The translations under genes were made by a program, and so were the position numbers. The notes under the pieces were generated by a model. It did no database searches and was not told the DNA's origin. It saw nothing but the letters and a program-made list of their open reading frames with translations. 64,000 bases of DNA from Niebla homalea (lineage: Eukaryota > Ascomycota > Lecanoromycetes > Lecanorales > Ramalinaceae): positions 62,001 to 126,000 of the forward strand of contig JAHGAU010000025.1 in assembly GCA_019925105.1 (NCBI GenBank). The letters are read 5' to 3'. Below, in pieces: positions 49,311 to 60,100 of the stretch; position 1 is the stretch's first letter; every line of letters begins with the position of its first letter.

Positions 49311-51926
49311 TTTTTTATTTATTTAAATTTTTCCGTTAATATCGTATTGAATTTATTATTAAACTTATTAACGTATTTATTATAATCCTTAAGTATATTA
49401 TTTAATTTTATTATTAAAATAAAGAATATATTATTTTTCTTATTTTTTATTAATATTTTAAAAAAACAACTCCGATTTAAATGATATTAATAAGTTTTTT
49501 AACTTTCTTAAATAATTTTTAAGGTAAAATTTTTATAACTAATTTATTTTTCGGTTTTATTAAAACTTTAATTTATTCAGTCTTTGGCCGACGGAGGATT
49601 TACGTTAATATTAAAACTATCGCCTTCGGTAATAATAAGGGTTTTAATATTTTAATTATTAATTCCGGTTTAGATAAATACTTAATAGTTTTTTAAGTTT
49701 TATAAGAAGCCGGTAATAAAAAAATTATAAAAGAAATAAGCGATTTTAATAATTTATTTTTATAATATGCCGTTTACTATTAATATTAATTTAAAATTAT
49801 TATAAATACGGTTTTTTGAGGATTATTTATTAAAACCTTAACTTTATTATTATTATTAATATATAATATTAAATATTTAAAATTATTTTAAAAATTAAAT
49901 AAATTATATAAAAAATAATATAAAATATATAATCATTAAAATTATTTATAATTTTTTTTTAAATAAAAATATAATATTAATTTAAAATAAATTATAAAAA
50001 AAATATGTAAAATTTATATTTATAAAAAAATACCCCGTAATTTTAATATTTATAAAAGTAAAAAAAATATAATTTTTTTTATTTATTATTAAAATATAAG
50101 GAACCATAAAAGCTTTATTTAGAAAAGCGTTATTTATTATATTTATTAATATAGAAATCCATAGCCTTTTTATTTTAATTGTGTTAATAATAAGGTTTAT
50201 TAGTTTTTTAATTTAATATTAATTTTTTAAATCTTATTAAGATTTCTTAATTTATTTTTATTTAAATAAATAATAATAATATACCCGGATTACTTATAAT
50301 AATAATAAAAATTAAAACGTTATTTAATTTTAAAATACTTAATTTTTATGTTATTTTTATTAAATATCTTAATAAAATAAATAATTATCTTTTTTTCTAT
50401 AATAATTCCGGTAATAAATTTCTTTTTTTCCTTTTATATAATTAAGGTTTTCTTTTTTTTTTTAATTTTAATAACTTACTTATTATTTAATAATTAAAGT
50501 TAATTAAGTATTTCTTTTAATAAAACTATATAACATATTTAAAGGTTTATCTTTAAAATGTTTTTAAGTTTATTTATTATTTAATTATAAATATTATTAC
50601 GGATATAATTATCGTTATATTTTAAAATCCTTATTAAATAAAATATATTACTTTTAAAAGTACTAAACTTCTAATTATTATTTTAATATAACACTCGGTA
50701 TTTATAGCGGGTTTTATTCTTTTTATTTATTTTTTTATAAATTTCGGTTAAATATTTAAGAATGATGGTAATAAAAAAATATAAATTAATAGTTTTTTTT
50801 ATACGTTTTAAACGTAAATAAACCGTTATATCCCTATTAATATTATTATAAGTGAAAACTGCTTTTATAAAATCGTTAAGGAAATAATTAGGGTTATAAT
50901 TAAATTTATTATAAACCTAAATTTCTTAATTTTCATAATCAATGGGCTTTTTATCGTTAAAGTTACCCGTAAATATTAGTAAATTTCTTATTTTAAAACT
51001 TAATCTTTTACGTTTTTTATCCGGGACATTAACGGAGCCTAATTGAATAAAATCGTATAACTAATCGTTTTTAACGTAAGTCTTTTTTATCGCTATAATA
51101 ACGTTATTAATTTAAGCGGTAAAATTAATAATAAAATTATTAAAACTTAAATTATCCAAATAAAATCATTATAATTTACTTAGAAAAAACGTATCGGATT
51201 TTTAATTATAAATTATATTAAAAATTTTATTATAAGCGGATTATTTAATAAAGTTAATACCGGTATTTCGCTTAATTTAAAGAATATTAAGTATTTATAA
51301 AATTTCCTTAGAATAAAATTATATTTAATAAATTAAATAATATTTATTATTAATTTTTTAAAATATCCCGGTTTTTTTAATATTCAATTATTTTTCCGAT
51401 AATATTATAATTAAATAATTTACGATTTAAATAAAATAAATATCCGTAAATATATTATTCCTTAAAATATTATTTATATTTATATTATTAAAATTTTTAA
51501 TATTATTTTTTAATATAATAAACAGAAAAGATTTAAGAAATCTATTAAATAAATTTTATTTAAACTTACAAATTAAAAATTATAAAAGCTTTTTAATATA
51601 TAAGTTATAAAAATATAAATAAAAATAGATATTAAGAAGATTATTAGTTAAAGTATAAAATTCTTTTTTTTTTAATATCGGAATCGGTAATAATTTTTAT
51701 TATTTTTATTTATTTATTAATTTATTCCGTTTTTTTTATATAATATTCTTTATTTAATAAGTAATTAAATTATTAATATATTTTACGTTTTAATATTTTA
51801 TTTTTACTTTTAATATATATTATTAAAGTTAATTCTATAAGAATTAAGGTTCTTAATATTTTTTTAATAATAATTATAATTTATATAGTTATTAAGAGAG
51901 TATAAATAAGGTAAGATTTACTTTAA
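49311..51926 (-). pseudogene. Gypsy-C2 gag, protease and linker region
   Basis: Aligns with 27480-30634 of C1, without the E5 insertion (empty site near 50140-50155). The protease is near 50010-50110 but more mutated than in C1. 50150-51926 is the gag region; no zinc knuckle can be confirmed. The linker contains 'CAGTCTTTGGCCGACGGAG' (about 49579-49597), conserved between C1 and C2 and barely mutated. Confidence 0.75.
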
Positions 51927-52190
51927 TATTAATATTATATTTAAAAATAAGTTAATAAGGGTATAATTAATTAAAACAATAAGTTTAAGGAATAAATATA
52001 AGTAATAATACGTAAGTTACTCTTAAAGGCCACAAATGCTAAGACGCTAATAGCTACCTTACCCCATACGGTTAATAAGCCGCTCTACGTGTAATACTTG
52101 CCCTGTTGCAGCACCCTTCATCCAGCCTTCCATCCAGCCCCTTATAGCAAACCGCCAGCAAGCCGTTTATGAGCAAGCATGCTCATAACA
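51927..52190 (-). repeat. LTR-C2, 5' LTR (264 bp)
   Basis: Ends GCATGCTCATAACA on the + strand, so the element starts TGTTATGAGCATGC. This end is hardly RIP-mutated and shows the original palindromic start of the family (TTATGAGCA … GCTCATAA), which has become TATA-like in the other copies. The half towards 51927 is strongly mutated. Confidence 0.94.
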
Positions 52191-52338
52191 CCCTCGATTA
52201 ACCGCAAATTATATCGTTAGCCCTATTTAATATGTATTATACTATATATTATTAACGAATTATATTACCCTCGATTAATCGCGATCGCCAGTTTTATTCA
52301 GTATACATTATACCGCATATTATTAACGAATTATATTA
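52191..52338 (+). repeat. Tandem duplication in the 3' end of Gypsy-A
   Basis: Two direct units of 77 and 71 bp (52191-52267, 52268-52338), both beginning CCCTCGATTAA and ending ATTATTAACGAATTATATTA. They lie between the integrase end and the polypurine tract/LTR. Such 3' repeats occur in LTR element non-coding parts; the role is unknown. Confidence 0.75.
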
Positions 52339-52387
52339 TTACCAGTATACGAGGTCGTATGCATTTTATGTTATCTCGGGGGGATAT

Positions 52388-52614
52388 TGTTACGGGTATA
52401 TAGTATAATAGATAGTGTATAGTAATAAGTAATAATGGTAATAGTAGTATAAAACGCTGTCCCAAATATGTGGGACAGAATGTTTAGTCAGTATAGACTA
52501 GCTATTAGTGACCGGGGTTTATCCGGCCACTACCTTAGTTAGCAGATGGGGGCCTTCCTCCATTATTATTAATCAATACCCTTTTACTCAGTTAATTCAT
52601 GTCCATGCCTTACA
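52388..52614 (+). repeat. LTR-A, 3' copy (227 bp)
   Basis: Begins TGTTACGGG after the tract CTCGGGGGGATAT and ends CCTTACA, followed by the ATAAG duplication (52615-52619). The hairpin CTGTCCCA/TGGGACAG lies at 52457-52478. Confidence 0.96.
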
Positions 52615-53821
52615 ATAAGTAATATCTATTTTAAATAATATAATAAAAGTATTTACCTCCTTTAAGTATATTAGTTTTAATAACGTTCTTAATATTTTAA
52701 GAGACTTTTAGAAATATTTTTATTTACGATTATAAATAAAAATATTTAGCTTTCCGATTCTAAAATAAAAGTAATTAATTAAATAAAAGGTATAAAAAAT
52801 AATATTACCGCGGAAATAATATAAATCTTTAATTTTTTTAAATATTAAAAAACTTTATAATTAGGTTTTCCGTAATATAAATATAGGTTCTAGTTTATAC
52901 GACGTTTATACTCGTTATTAATTAATAATCTATATTTGAATTACTTAGTTATTATTTAAATATCCCCGTTTTTATCGATAGTAAATCCTATAAGTAATAG
53001 AATAAATAATACGGCGGTAATATAATAACTTAAAAAAATCTAAATAATAAACGTTTTAATAAAATAGCGAATATTATAAGTCTTAAAACGATTATCAATT
53101 TTTTTAAATTTAATAATTAGTTCAAATAGGTCCAAATTTTCGACGTCCCGATGAATTAATTATTTATTGAAGTTTTTATTAAGTTTAATTATTAAAGCCG
53201 TTTTTATAGTTTTTTTATTAAAATTAGTTTTATAAATATATTACTAGAAAATATTATAATAAATATTGAAATTCTTATTATTTTATTTAAGGTTTATGAT
53301 TTTAAGTTAGGTTTTAATTCTTTTATTTATAATATCAAACTAGGATTTAATAAATTTAATAAATTTCTTAGCTATATTAATAGTATTACGTAAATTATTT
53401 AACGTATTAAGCTAAGATAATATTTAAACCGAAACTTTATTAATTAAATAAAAAGAAATATATTATAACTTAAATTACTTAATTAAATATTAGTTTGAAT
53501 TAACGTTTAACTTAATTTAAAAGGAATATATAAAGGAATTTATTATATTCTTATTTTTCTTAAAAATAAAGACGTTAGAAAATTTTTAAAATTAGAGTTT
53601 AAAAAAGTTAGGATAATATTTTATTTAATCTATTAAGCTTTAGGCTCGAGCTGATTAACTTATTATTAAAGCTAGTTAGCCGCCGTTTTATTTTCAGATA
53701 AATAAATTATGTTTTAATCGTAACGGGTATTAAACTTATTAATTAAGCGACTATTATTTTTCTATATAATTTAAATAAAAGCTTTGTTCTAATTATATAT
53801 AGTTTAAAATTCGTTAAATAT
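52615..53821 (-). pseudogene. Gypsy-D gag (middle and C-terminal part)
   Basis: The 5' continuation of Gypsy-D beyond the A insertion. On the minus strand a Retrotrans_gag-type domain is readable at about 53460-53080: NIAKKFIKFI…QYI-type helices, ALIIKLNKNFNK, IHRDVENLDLFELIIKF and IDNRFKTYNI, which match 'LIHRDVPxxLDELIxLAIRIDNRF'. The frame from 52680 to 52620 runs into the protease at 8298. LINE E4 interrupts it at the duplication ATTCGTTAAATAT (53809-53821). Confidence 0.85.
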
Positions 53822-56800
53822 TTGATTGATTGATTGATTTATACTACGGATCTAGTTAAGCTAATTCCGGTATTCCCTAATACTTGGCTATTTAGCCTTA
53901 TTAATAACCGTAAAAAACCCGATATCTATAACATTAAGAATAAAAACCGGTATTTACTTAGTCTTTATTTACATTTTAAAAGTTAAGAATATTTACGGCC
54001 GTTTAAAAAGTAAGAATTTATTTATATATTTTTTTTAAGAAAACCTATAATATTACAACCGAATTTATTTAAGAGTTACCCTTAAACTTATTGTTTTTTT
54101 GTTACTTTACGGGTTTATTTAATATTAAAATTTTAAAATTCCGATTATATTACTAAATATTTTTATTAATATATATATTATTATTATTTTATTTATATAA
54201 CTTTATTAACCGATATAATATTACCTTTTATACCGCTCCGGTATTTATAGCCCTTTTAACCCCTTATTAAGTATAATTTTCCGGCCGTTATTTTTTACTT
54301 TTAAATCGGCAGCGAGGTTTCTTAATTAAGTTTTTAACCACTTTATTTATTTCTTTAATTAAGCTAAATTATAATAATAAGCCTATAATTATTATGAATT
54401 TAATGGCCGCTTTAATACCTTTTTTATTAATAAGTATTTAACGATAATTATTAATTCTTATTTTTTAAATTAATCTTAATTTACGTTCCTTAAATAATAA
54501 ATAAGAAATTAATATATATACGGCGTCTTACTTTCGTTATCTATATTTATAGTTAATATTAATCCGGTTATTAACGTATATAATAAAAATAAAAAAATTA
54601 AGTTATTTTTATTTATCCGGAGTTAAATTATTAATATCTTATTACCTTTCTTTATAATCCCGTAACGCCGGAGATACTTATTAATAATCTTATTATTATT
54701 TAATACCGGATATTATCGTTTTTGAAGGATTAATTCTTTATATTTACGTTAACATTTTATTTATTTCCTTATAATTTATAAGGTAATTGTTATTAATTTT
54801 GTTTTCGCGGCCTTCTTCTTTTTTATTATTTTTACTTTTAATAAGAATTTATATACTCCTATGTTAACTTTTTAAACGTAAGTTAAATTAATTTCTTTTT
54901 TAATTCACTTTAATTTAACTTCCGTAAAAAGAATAAGTACCTTTTTTTTATGTTTTTTTATTTAAGGTTTTTTATAATTCTAATAAATACGTTCGTTTCC
55001 TATTAATATAATTAAGTTTATATTTTTTTAAGCCTTATTTAAGTAATTATTTAATTTAAGGCTAGCTTTATTAATAGTATAAAAACCTCGGATTCCAATA
55101 CCGGGATAAGAGTTATTTTATATATTTTATTTATTATTCTTAAGTATTGGTTTTAAACCTTTTAAAATTATTAAACGGGCTTTTTCTTATAATCAAATAT
55201 ACCTTTAAATACGTATTAAATAATTATTACGTATATTAACGTAAGCTTTATAACCGCTTAATAAACGATTCTAGCCTTTTATAAAGTAATTCCTTATATT
55301 AACGTTATAAAATAAATAAGGTCCCTTTTTTATAAAATTATTTTCTTTTAAACCTTTCTTATATAATCCTTCCAGTTTAGTTTTTTATTAACCTATAAGT
55401 TAAGTACCTTAATATTAACTTTTGGTTTTACCGTTATATTACTTAAGTTTATTATAATTATTATATTATATAACTTTAAACTTTTTATTATATAAATAAA
55501 CTTATACTTATATAAAACGAACTAAGCCTTATATATCTTTATTTATTATAAATAGATTTTATAAGTTTATTTTAGCTTTAAATAATTTATATAAGTAAAC
55601 GTATTATAAGTAAAAAGGTAAATATTATTAATAAAGTTTTTTATTTAAATTTTTTATTTTAGTTTTATTAAGTTTTTAATAAGCGGGCCGTTAAAAAATA
55701 AAAATAAAATTAAAAAGATAAATAACCCTTAAAGAATCTCTATTATTGCGGGCTTTATTATATTTATTTTCTATTTTAAGTTAATTAACATTATTTAATT
55801 ATTTAAGAAACTTTTTATTTAATTTATAAAAAAATATAAAATTTTTTTCTTCCGTAAATTATATAATAACCTTTAATAATTTACTTTATTAAACGTTTTT
55901 ATAATATTTAAGGAAAGAAAACTTATAACGTATTTTTTCTTATAATATTATATTATATATATATTATTAATTAAGTTTTTAAGAACCGTTTCCGTTAACT
56001 ATTTTCTTTTTATTTTTATTTATTAATTAAAAAGTAATTTATACTTTTTATATAATTACTTAAGATTTTCGCGATTATTATTTTTAAAGCCTTCCTTAAC
56101 GTATAAAAGAATATTATAAATTTATATAATTTTATTTCTAAGTAATTTAACTTAATTAACTTCTTAAGGATAATTATTTTAATCTCCTTAAATTTATAAA
56201 AATAATATCCTATATTGAAATAAGCTTAAAATAAGTAAATAAAAATCTTTTTAAAGAATAACGTCATTATAAATAAAAACTTATTTAATATACCGTTAAG
56301 TTTAAAGGTTTTATCCTTTTTTAATTTATTAATTACCTTAATTATTATCTTTTAAGTTATTATTTTATTTATTATTACTAATTTAAAATATATTGTACCG
56401 TTAATATCTATTAAGTTAACTTCCGGTAACGGGGGAAAAAACGCCCCTTTAAAAGTTTTAATTTTATTATTAAAGATATTTATTATTATACCGTTTAGTT
56501 TTTTTAAGGGTGGAAACTTAAGGATAAATTTAAATTTTTCACTTTATTCTTTACCGTATTTTATTAACTTTTAAATATTATAAGGGGAAACCGTTAAATT
56601 ATATATTATAGCCCGAAAGTACGTTTATTTAACCTTCCGGATAATTCTTTTTTTTTTCTTAAGCTTTTTTTAATTATTAAAGCGTCTCCCGATTTTTATA
56701 TTTAATAGTTTATTTTATAAACGTTTTTATTTTTATAATTATTTTTATATATTCTTTATTTTAATAAATTTTAACTTTTTAAAACGGCTTTATTATTAAG

Positions 56801-59593
56801 ATTATAACGTTAATTATTTTATTTAAAGCCTTTATTACCCACTTTATAAAATAATCGATTTATTCCTTAGTATCGAGTTAAAGGAGCTTTATTAATTAAG
56901 ATATTATTTTTATTACCTTCGTAAATACCTTAGTTTCCTTAATTATCTTTTATATTTATTTAAACGGTGGGGGCGGAGTTATATTAACGGATTAATTTAA
57001 AATCATTTATATTAAAACGTAATTTAAATTGTATTTTAAGTCCTTTTAAGGTCCGTATATTATAATTAAATTAATAATATTTTCTAAGTTAAATATTAAG
57101 TTAATTATAATTTTAAATTTATAACTTTTTATATAATAGCTTTTTTTAACGTTAATAACGTAAAATTAAATTATATAATAATTATTAATAGCTTTTTAAA
57201 TTTAATATAATTAATTATATAACCGTTTTCGTTCTATTAAACGTAATAAAGATTAAAGTTCCTTATTAAGAGGTACTTATTAAATATAATTATAATATCC
57301 TTAAATAGCGGGATTATAAAGGATTTCTTCTTATTAACCGGTAATAAATTATATGTATTATAAATATTTAGGTTACTTTTAATATTCTTTTTTTATATAA
57401 TCCGGAATATATATAGGTTCCTTCCGTAATAAATAATATCCCAATTATTTATATTTAGCTTTTTATTAATAAAGAAATATAATTACGTTATTTCGTTATT
57501 TTTAAAGGTTAAATAAAATTAATTTCCCAGGTTAATTAAAGAGTAAATATACGGATTATATGGCGGTTTTTATATCGCTATAATATTAATATCCTTTTTT
57601 TTTTAAATTTGAATATTAATATTATAATTTTAGTTATTTCCCTGTATACGTTATATTATATTACCCTTAAAAGCGTAAATATATTAAATATTAACGTTTA
57701 TTAAGTTTTCCTTATTAACTTTTATTTATATAAATGGTTTTTCCTTAAGGTTAAGTGTTATTTATTTTAATTTTCTTATTATAATAATAATCTTAGTTAA
57801 GTAGCCGGCTTTAAAAATTAATATTATTATAAATTTATTTTTTTTTACGTTATCGGTTATTACGTTTTACTTTTCTTTATTTAATAAGCTTTATTTATAT
57901 TTTAAGATTATCTTTAATTACTTTATTAATTTAAGTTTATATAAATTATAATATTAAATTTTAATTATTATTTTAATTTCTTTATATTAGGTTTCCTTCG
58001 TTTTTATTATATATTATAAGTCTTATATTAAGTAATTATTATTACCGTATATTATGTATTTTAACGCGTTTTTTATTAAACCCTTTATTATTAAGTTAAC
58101 GTATTTATATATATTATACTTTTTAATATATATTATATACTTTATATTATTAAGGTATCTTATAATAATATACTTATATTCTTAATATTTAAAGTATTAA
58201 TAAATATCCGCTGCTTAATTTTAAGGTTTTATTAATTTAAAAAACTTATCTTTTATTACCTTTTTATTAAAAATATCGTTATATATTTTTATTAACGTTA
58301 TATTTAAAATAACCGTAAAATATCTCTTTATATAATTAAAAACGTTTAATTTTTTATTATAAAAAAGAAACTATAATTAATAATCTTTAATTTAAAGTAG
58401 AAAACTATATTTTCTTTTTTTATCCGCCTTAAAGTAACTTCCCTTTCCTCCCCCGTAAACTTTATTAAGTATGTTCCGTTTACTATAATAATAAAAAATT
58501 ACCTTAATACCTTTACTATTTTATACCCCTTTTTACCAGTTTATCCCTTTAACTTCTTTAGTTTCTTTTTTACCTTTAATAAAACTATATTAAAAAAGAT
58601 ATTTTTATTTTATAGCTTATATACCGTAATAATCTGCTCCGTTAATAACTTTTTTATTACCTTAAACGTTTTTATTAATTATAGCGGGTTCATTTTTACC
58701 ATTATACTTTTTTCCTTTTCGCTTATTAATCATACGGTTATTATCTTTACCTTTTTTAATATTACTATTTTCTTTCCCGTTTTTACCTTTTTTACCGTTA
58801 ACGCTGGCGCCGCTTTTATAACTTTTATTATTTAGTTTATTTTTATTTTTTTCTTTAAAGTTTGTTTTATCGCTTTTTTACTTTATATATATCCTTTTTA
58901 TCTTTTTTTATTTCCGTCCGCCGGCGCTTTTATTATTACCTTTTAAGCTCCGCGTAGCCTTTTTAATTCCTTTAAATTTCTCCCCGTATTTACGTAAAAG
59001 TTTCTTATTTTTTATAACTTAATTTATAGTATTAATTAAATTTTTAACGTAATATCCTTTTATATAATTATAAAGAGGCCTTTTAACGCCCTTACCGTTT
59101 TTTCCCTTTTTATTTTTCCTTTACGTATTTAATAGTTATTTCTTTTTATAGTTTATTTTTATTTATTTAATATTTATTTATTTTTACTTAGCTTTCTCTT
59201 AATTTATATATATTTAATAAGGCTTTTTACGCCTCCGTTTACTTTTTATCCGTCCCCGTGTATTATTTTTATTTTTTCCGCTTTTTATTTATTATTTTTT
59301 ATAATAATATTTTTACGTATTATATACGTTCTTTTATACGTATCTTATTAACTATAAGCTTTCTATTTAATTTAAGGTTTTTTTATCTCGTATTTATCGC
59401 GTTATTTATATAATTAATTACCGTTCTTATTAACTTGGGCCGCTTGCTTTTTCTCCCTTTTTATTTTTATTATTATTTTGCCTCCGCTTATTATATTTAA
59501 GGTATTATCCTTATTATTACTTAAGTTATATACGTATACATCGTTTCTGACCTCTGGGGTCCCGTTGTTCGTCGCCATCTTCATATTAAGTTT
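53822..59593 (-). mobile_element. LINE E4: full-length Tad-like retrotransposon
   Basis: A 5.77-kb minus-strand LINE, flanked by a 13-bp duplication ATTCGTTAAATAT (53809-53821, 59594-59606). Its tail is a TTGATTGATT repeat at the low-coordinate end. The ORF1 start ATGGCGACGAACAACGGGAC begins at 59578 (Met-Ala-Thr-Asn-Asn-Gly), in a short stretch that escaped RIP. The RT motif reads FINN (55623-55634). The + strand frame at 59478-59690 crosses the element border and is spurious. Confidence 0.95.
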
Positions 59594-59700
59594 ATTCGTT
59601 AAATATATTAACGCTTTTATCGATAAACTTAATTTAATTCTAAAAATATTAATTAATATATTATTTATAAATCATAAAAAGCTCCGTTAAATATAAGCAA
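59594..59700 (-). pseudogene. Gypsy-D gag, 5' remnant
   Basis: AT-rich sequence following the right duplication of E4, taken as the 5' continuation of the D gag because E4 inserted within D. It ends where composition changes sharply near 59700. No D 5' LTR is found to the right, so D is either truncated or cut by the Tc1-bearing segment. Confidence 0.5.
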
Positions 59701-60100
59701 GCACCCGTCTTTTAACAGACGGCTAAAAAGGCAAATTCGTTGGTCCGCCGTACGATAAGAATATAATCTTATAATTATATAATCCTCTGTCCTACAGACG
59801 TTAATACCTTTAAATCAGTTTATTAAGTATAGTTTAAGGAGGCTAATAACGTCTTATTACCTATAATGATAATGACACTAAAAGTCCTGGACCTTGGACG
59901 GCGCTATATTTCGGATCGGAAGAATATTCTGCCGATGATTTTTAATATCTCATATCTTTGGAAATCTTACTCGTCCGCATGATAAATATATGCATATATG
60001 GCCAAAGCACACCTGTCTGTGCCCCGGGCAAGAAGGCCTGAGATAATCCTCAAATACAGGGTAAAAGCCCAGCAAAAATATGAGTATTCCATAGCTCAAA
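59700..60100. other. Less mutated segment left of the Tc1-like transposase
   Basis: Composition shifts to about half GC from here. The segment presumably holds the 5' end of the Tc1-like element. An inverted repeat CCGTCTTTTAACAGACGG (59707-59724) is a possible hairpin near its edge. No terminal inverted repeat could be paired with the right side. Confidence 0.4.

Larger units (their letters stand above)
35300..52190 (-). mobile_element. Gypsy-C2: full Ty3/Gypsy element with three nested insertions
   Basis: A second copy of family C on the minus strand, with 264-bp LTRs at 35300-35563 and 51927-52190. It keeps RT and RNase H that C1 lacks. Nested inside are LINE E2 (37063-40903, in the integrase), element H (41119-42041) and LINE E3 (42936-48697, in the RT). 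Without them the element is about 6.4 kb. The flanking five bases, TTTAA (35295-35299) and CCCTC (52191-52195), do not form an obvious duplication, even allowing RIP. Either one side mutated further or the junction changed after insertion. Confidence 0.92.
8304..52614 (+). mobile_element. Gypsy-A: complete Ty3/Gypsy element, expanded by nested insertions
   Basis: The 227-bp LTRs at 8304-8530 and 52388-52614 are equal in length. The target duplication ATAAG (8299-8303, 52615-52619) is perfect, and a G-rich polypurine tract precedes the 3' LTR. The element itself is only 8304-11250, 30937-35299 and 52191-52614 (about 7.7 kb). The rest is Gypsy-B (11251-30936) and Gypsy-C2 (35300-52190). Gag, protease, RT, RNase H and integrase follow in Ty3/Gypsy order, all RIP-damaged. 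Protein motifs match the widespread fungal Gypsy lineage with a DTGCG protease and a KGRVVIDIRGLN-type RT. Confidence 0.94.

Noticed and set aside
59478..59690. 70-aa + strand frame
   Set aside because: It crosses the border between LINE E4 and Gypsy-D and is antisense to the E4 ORF1 start.
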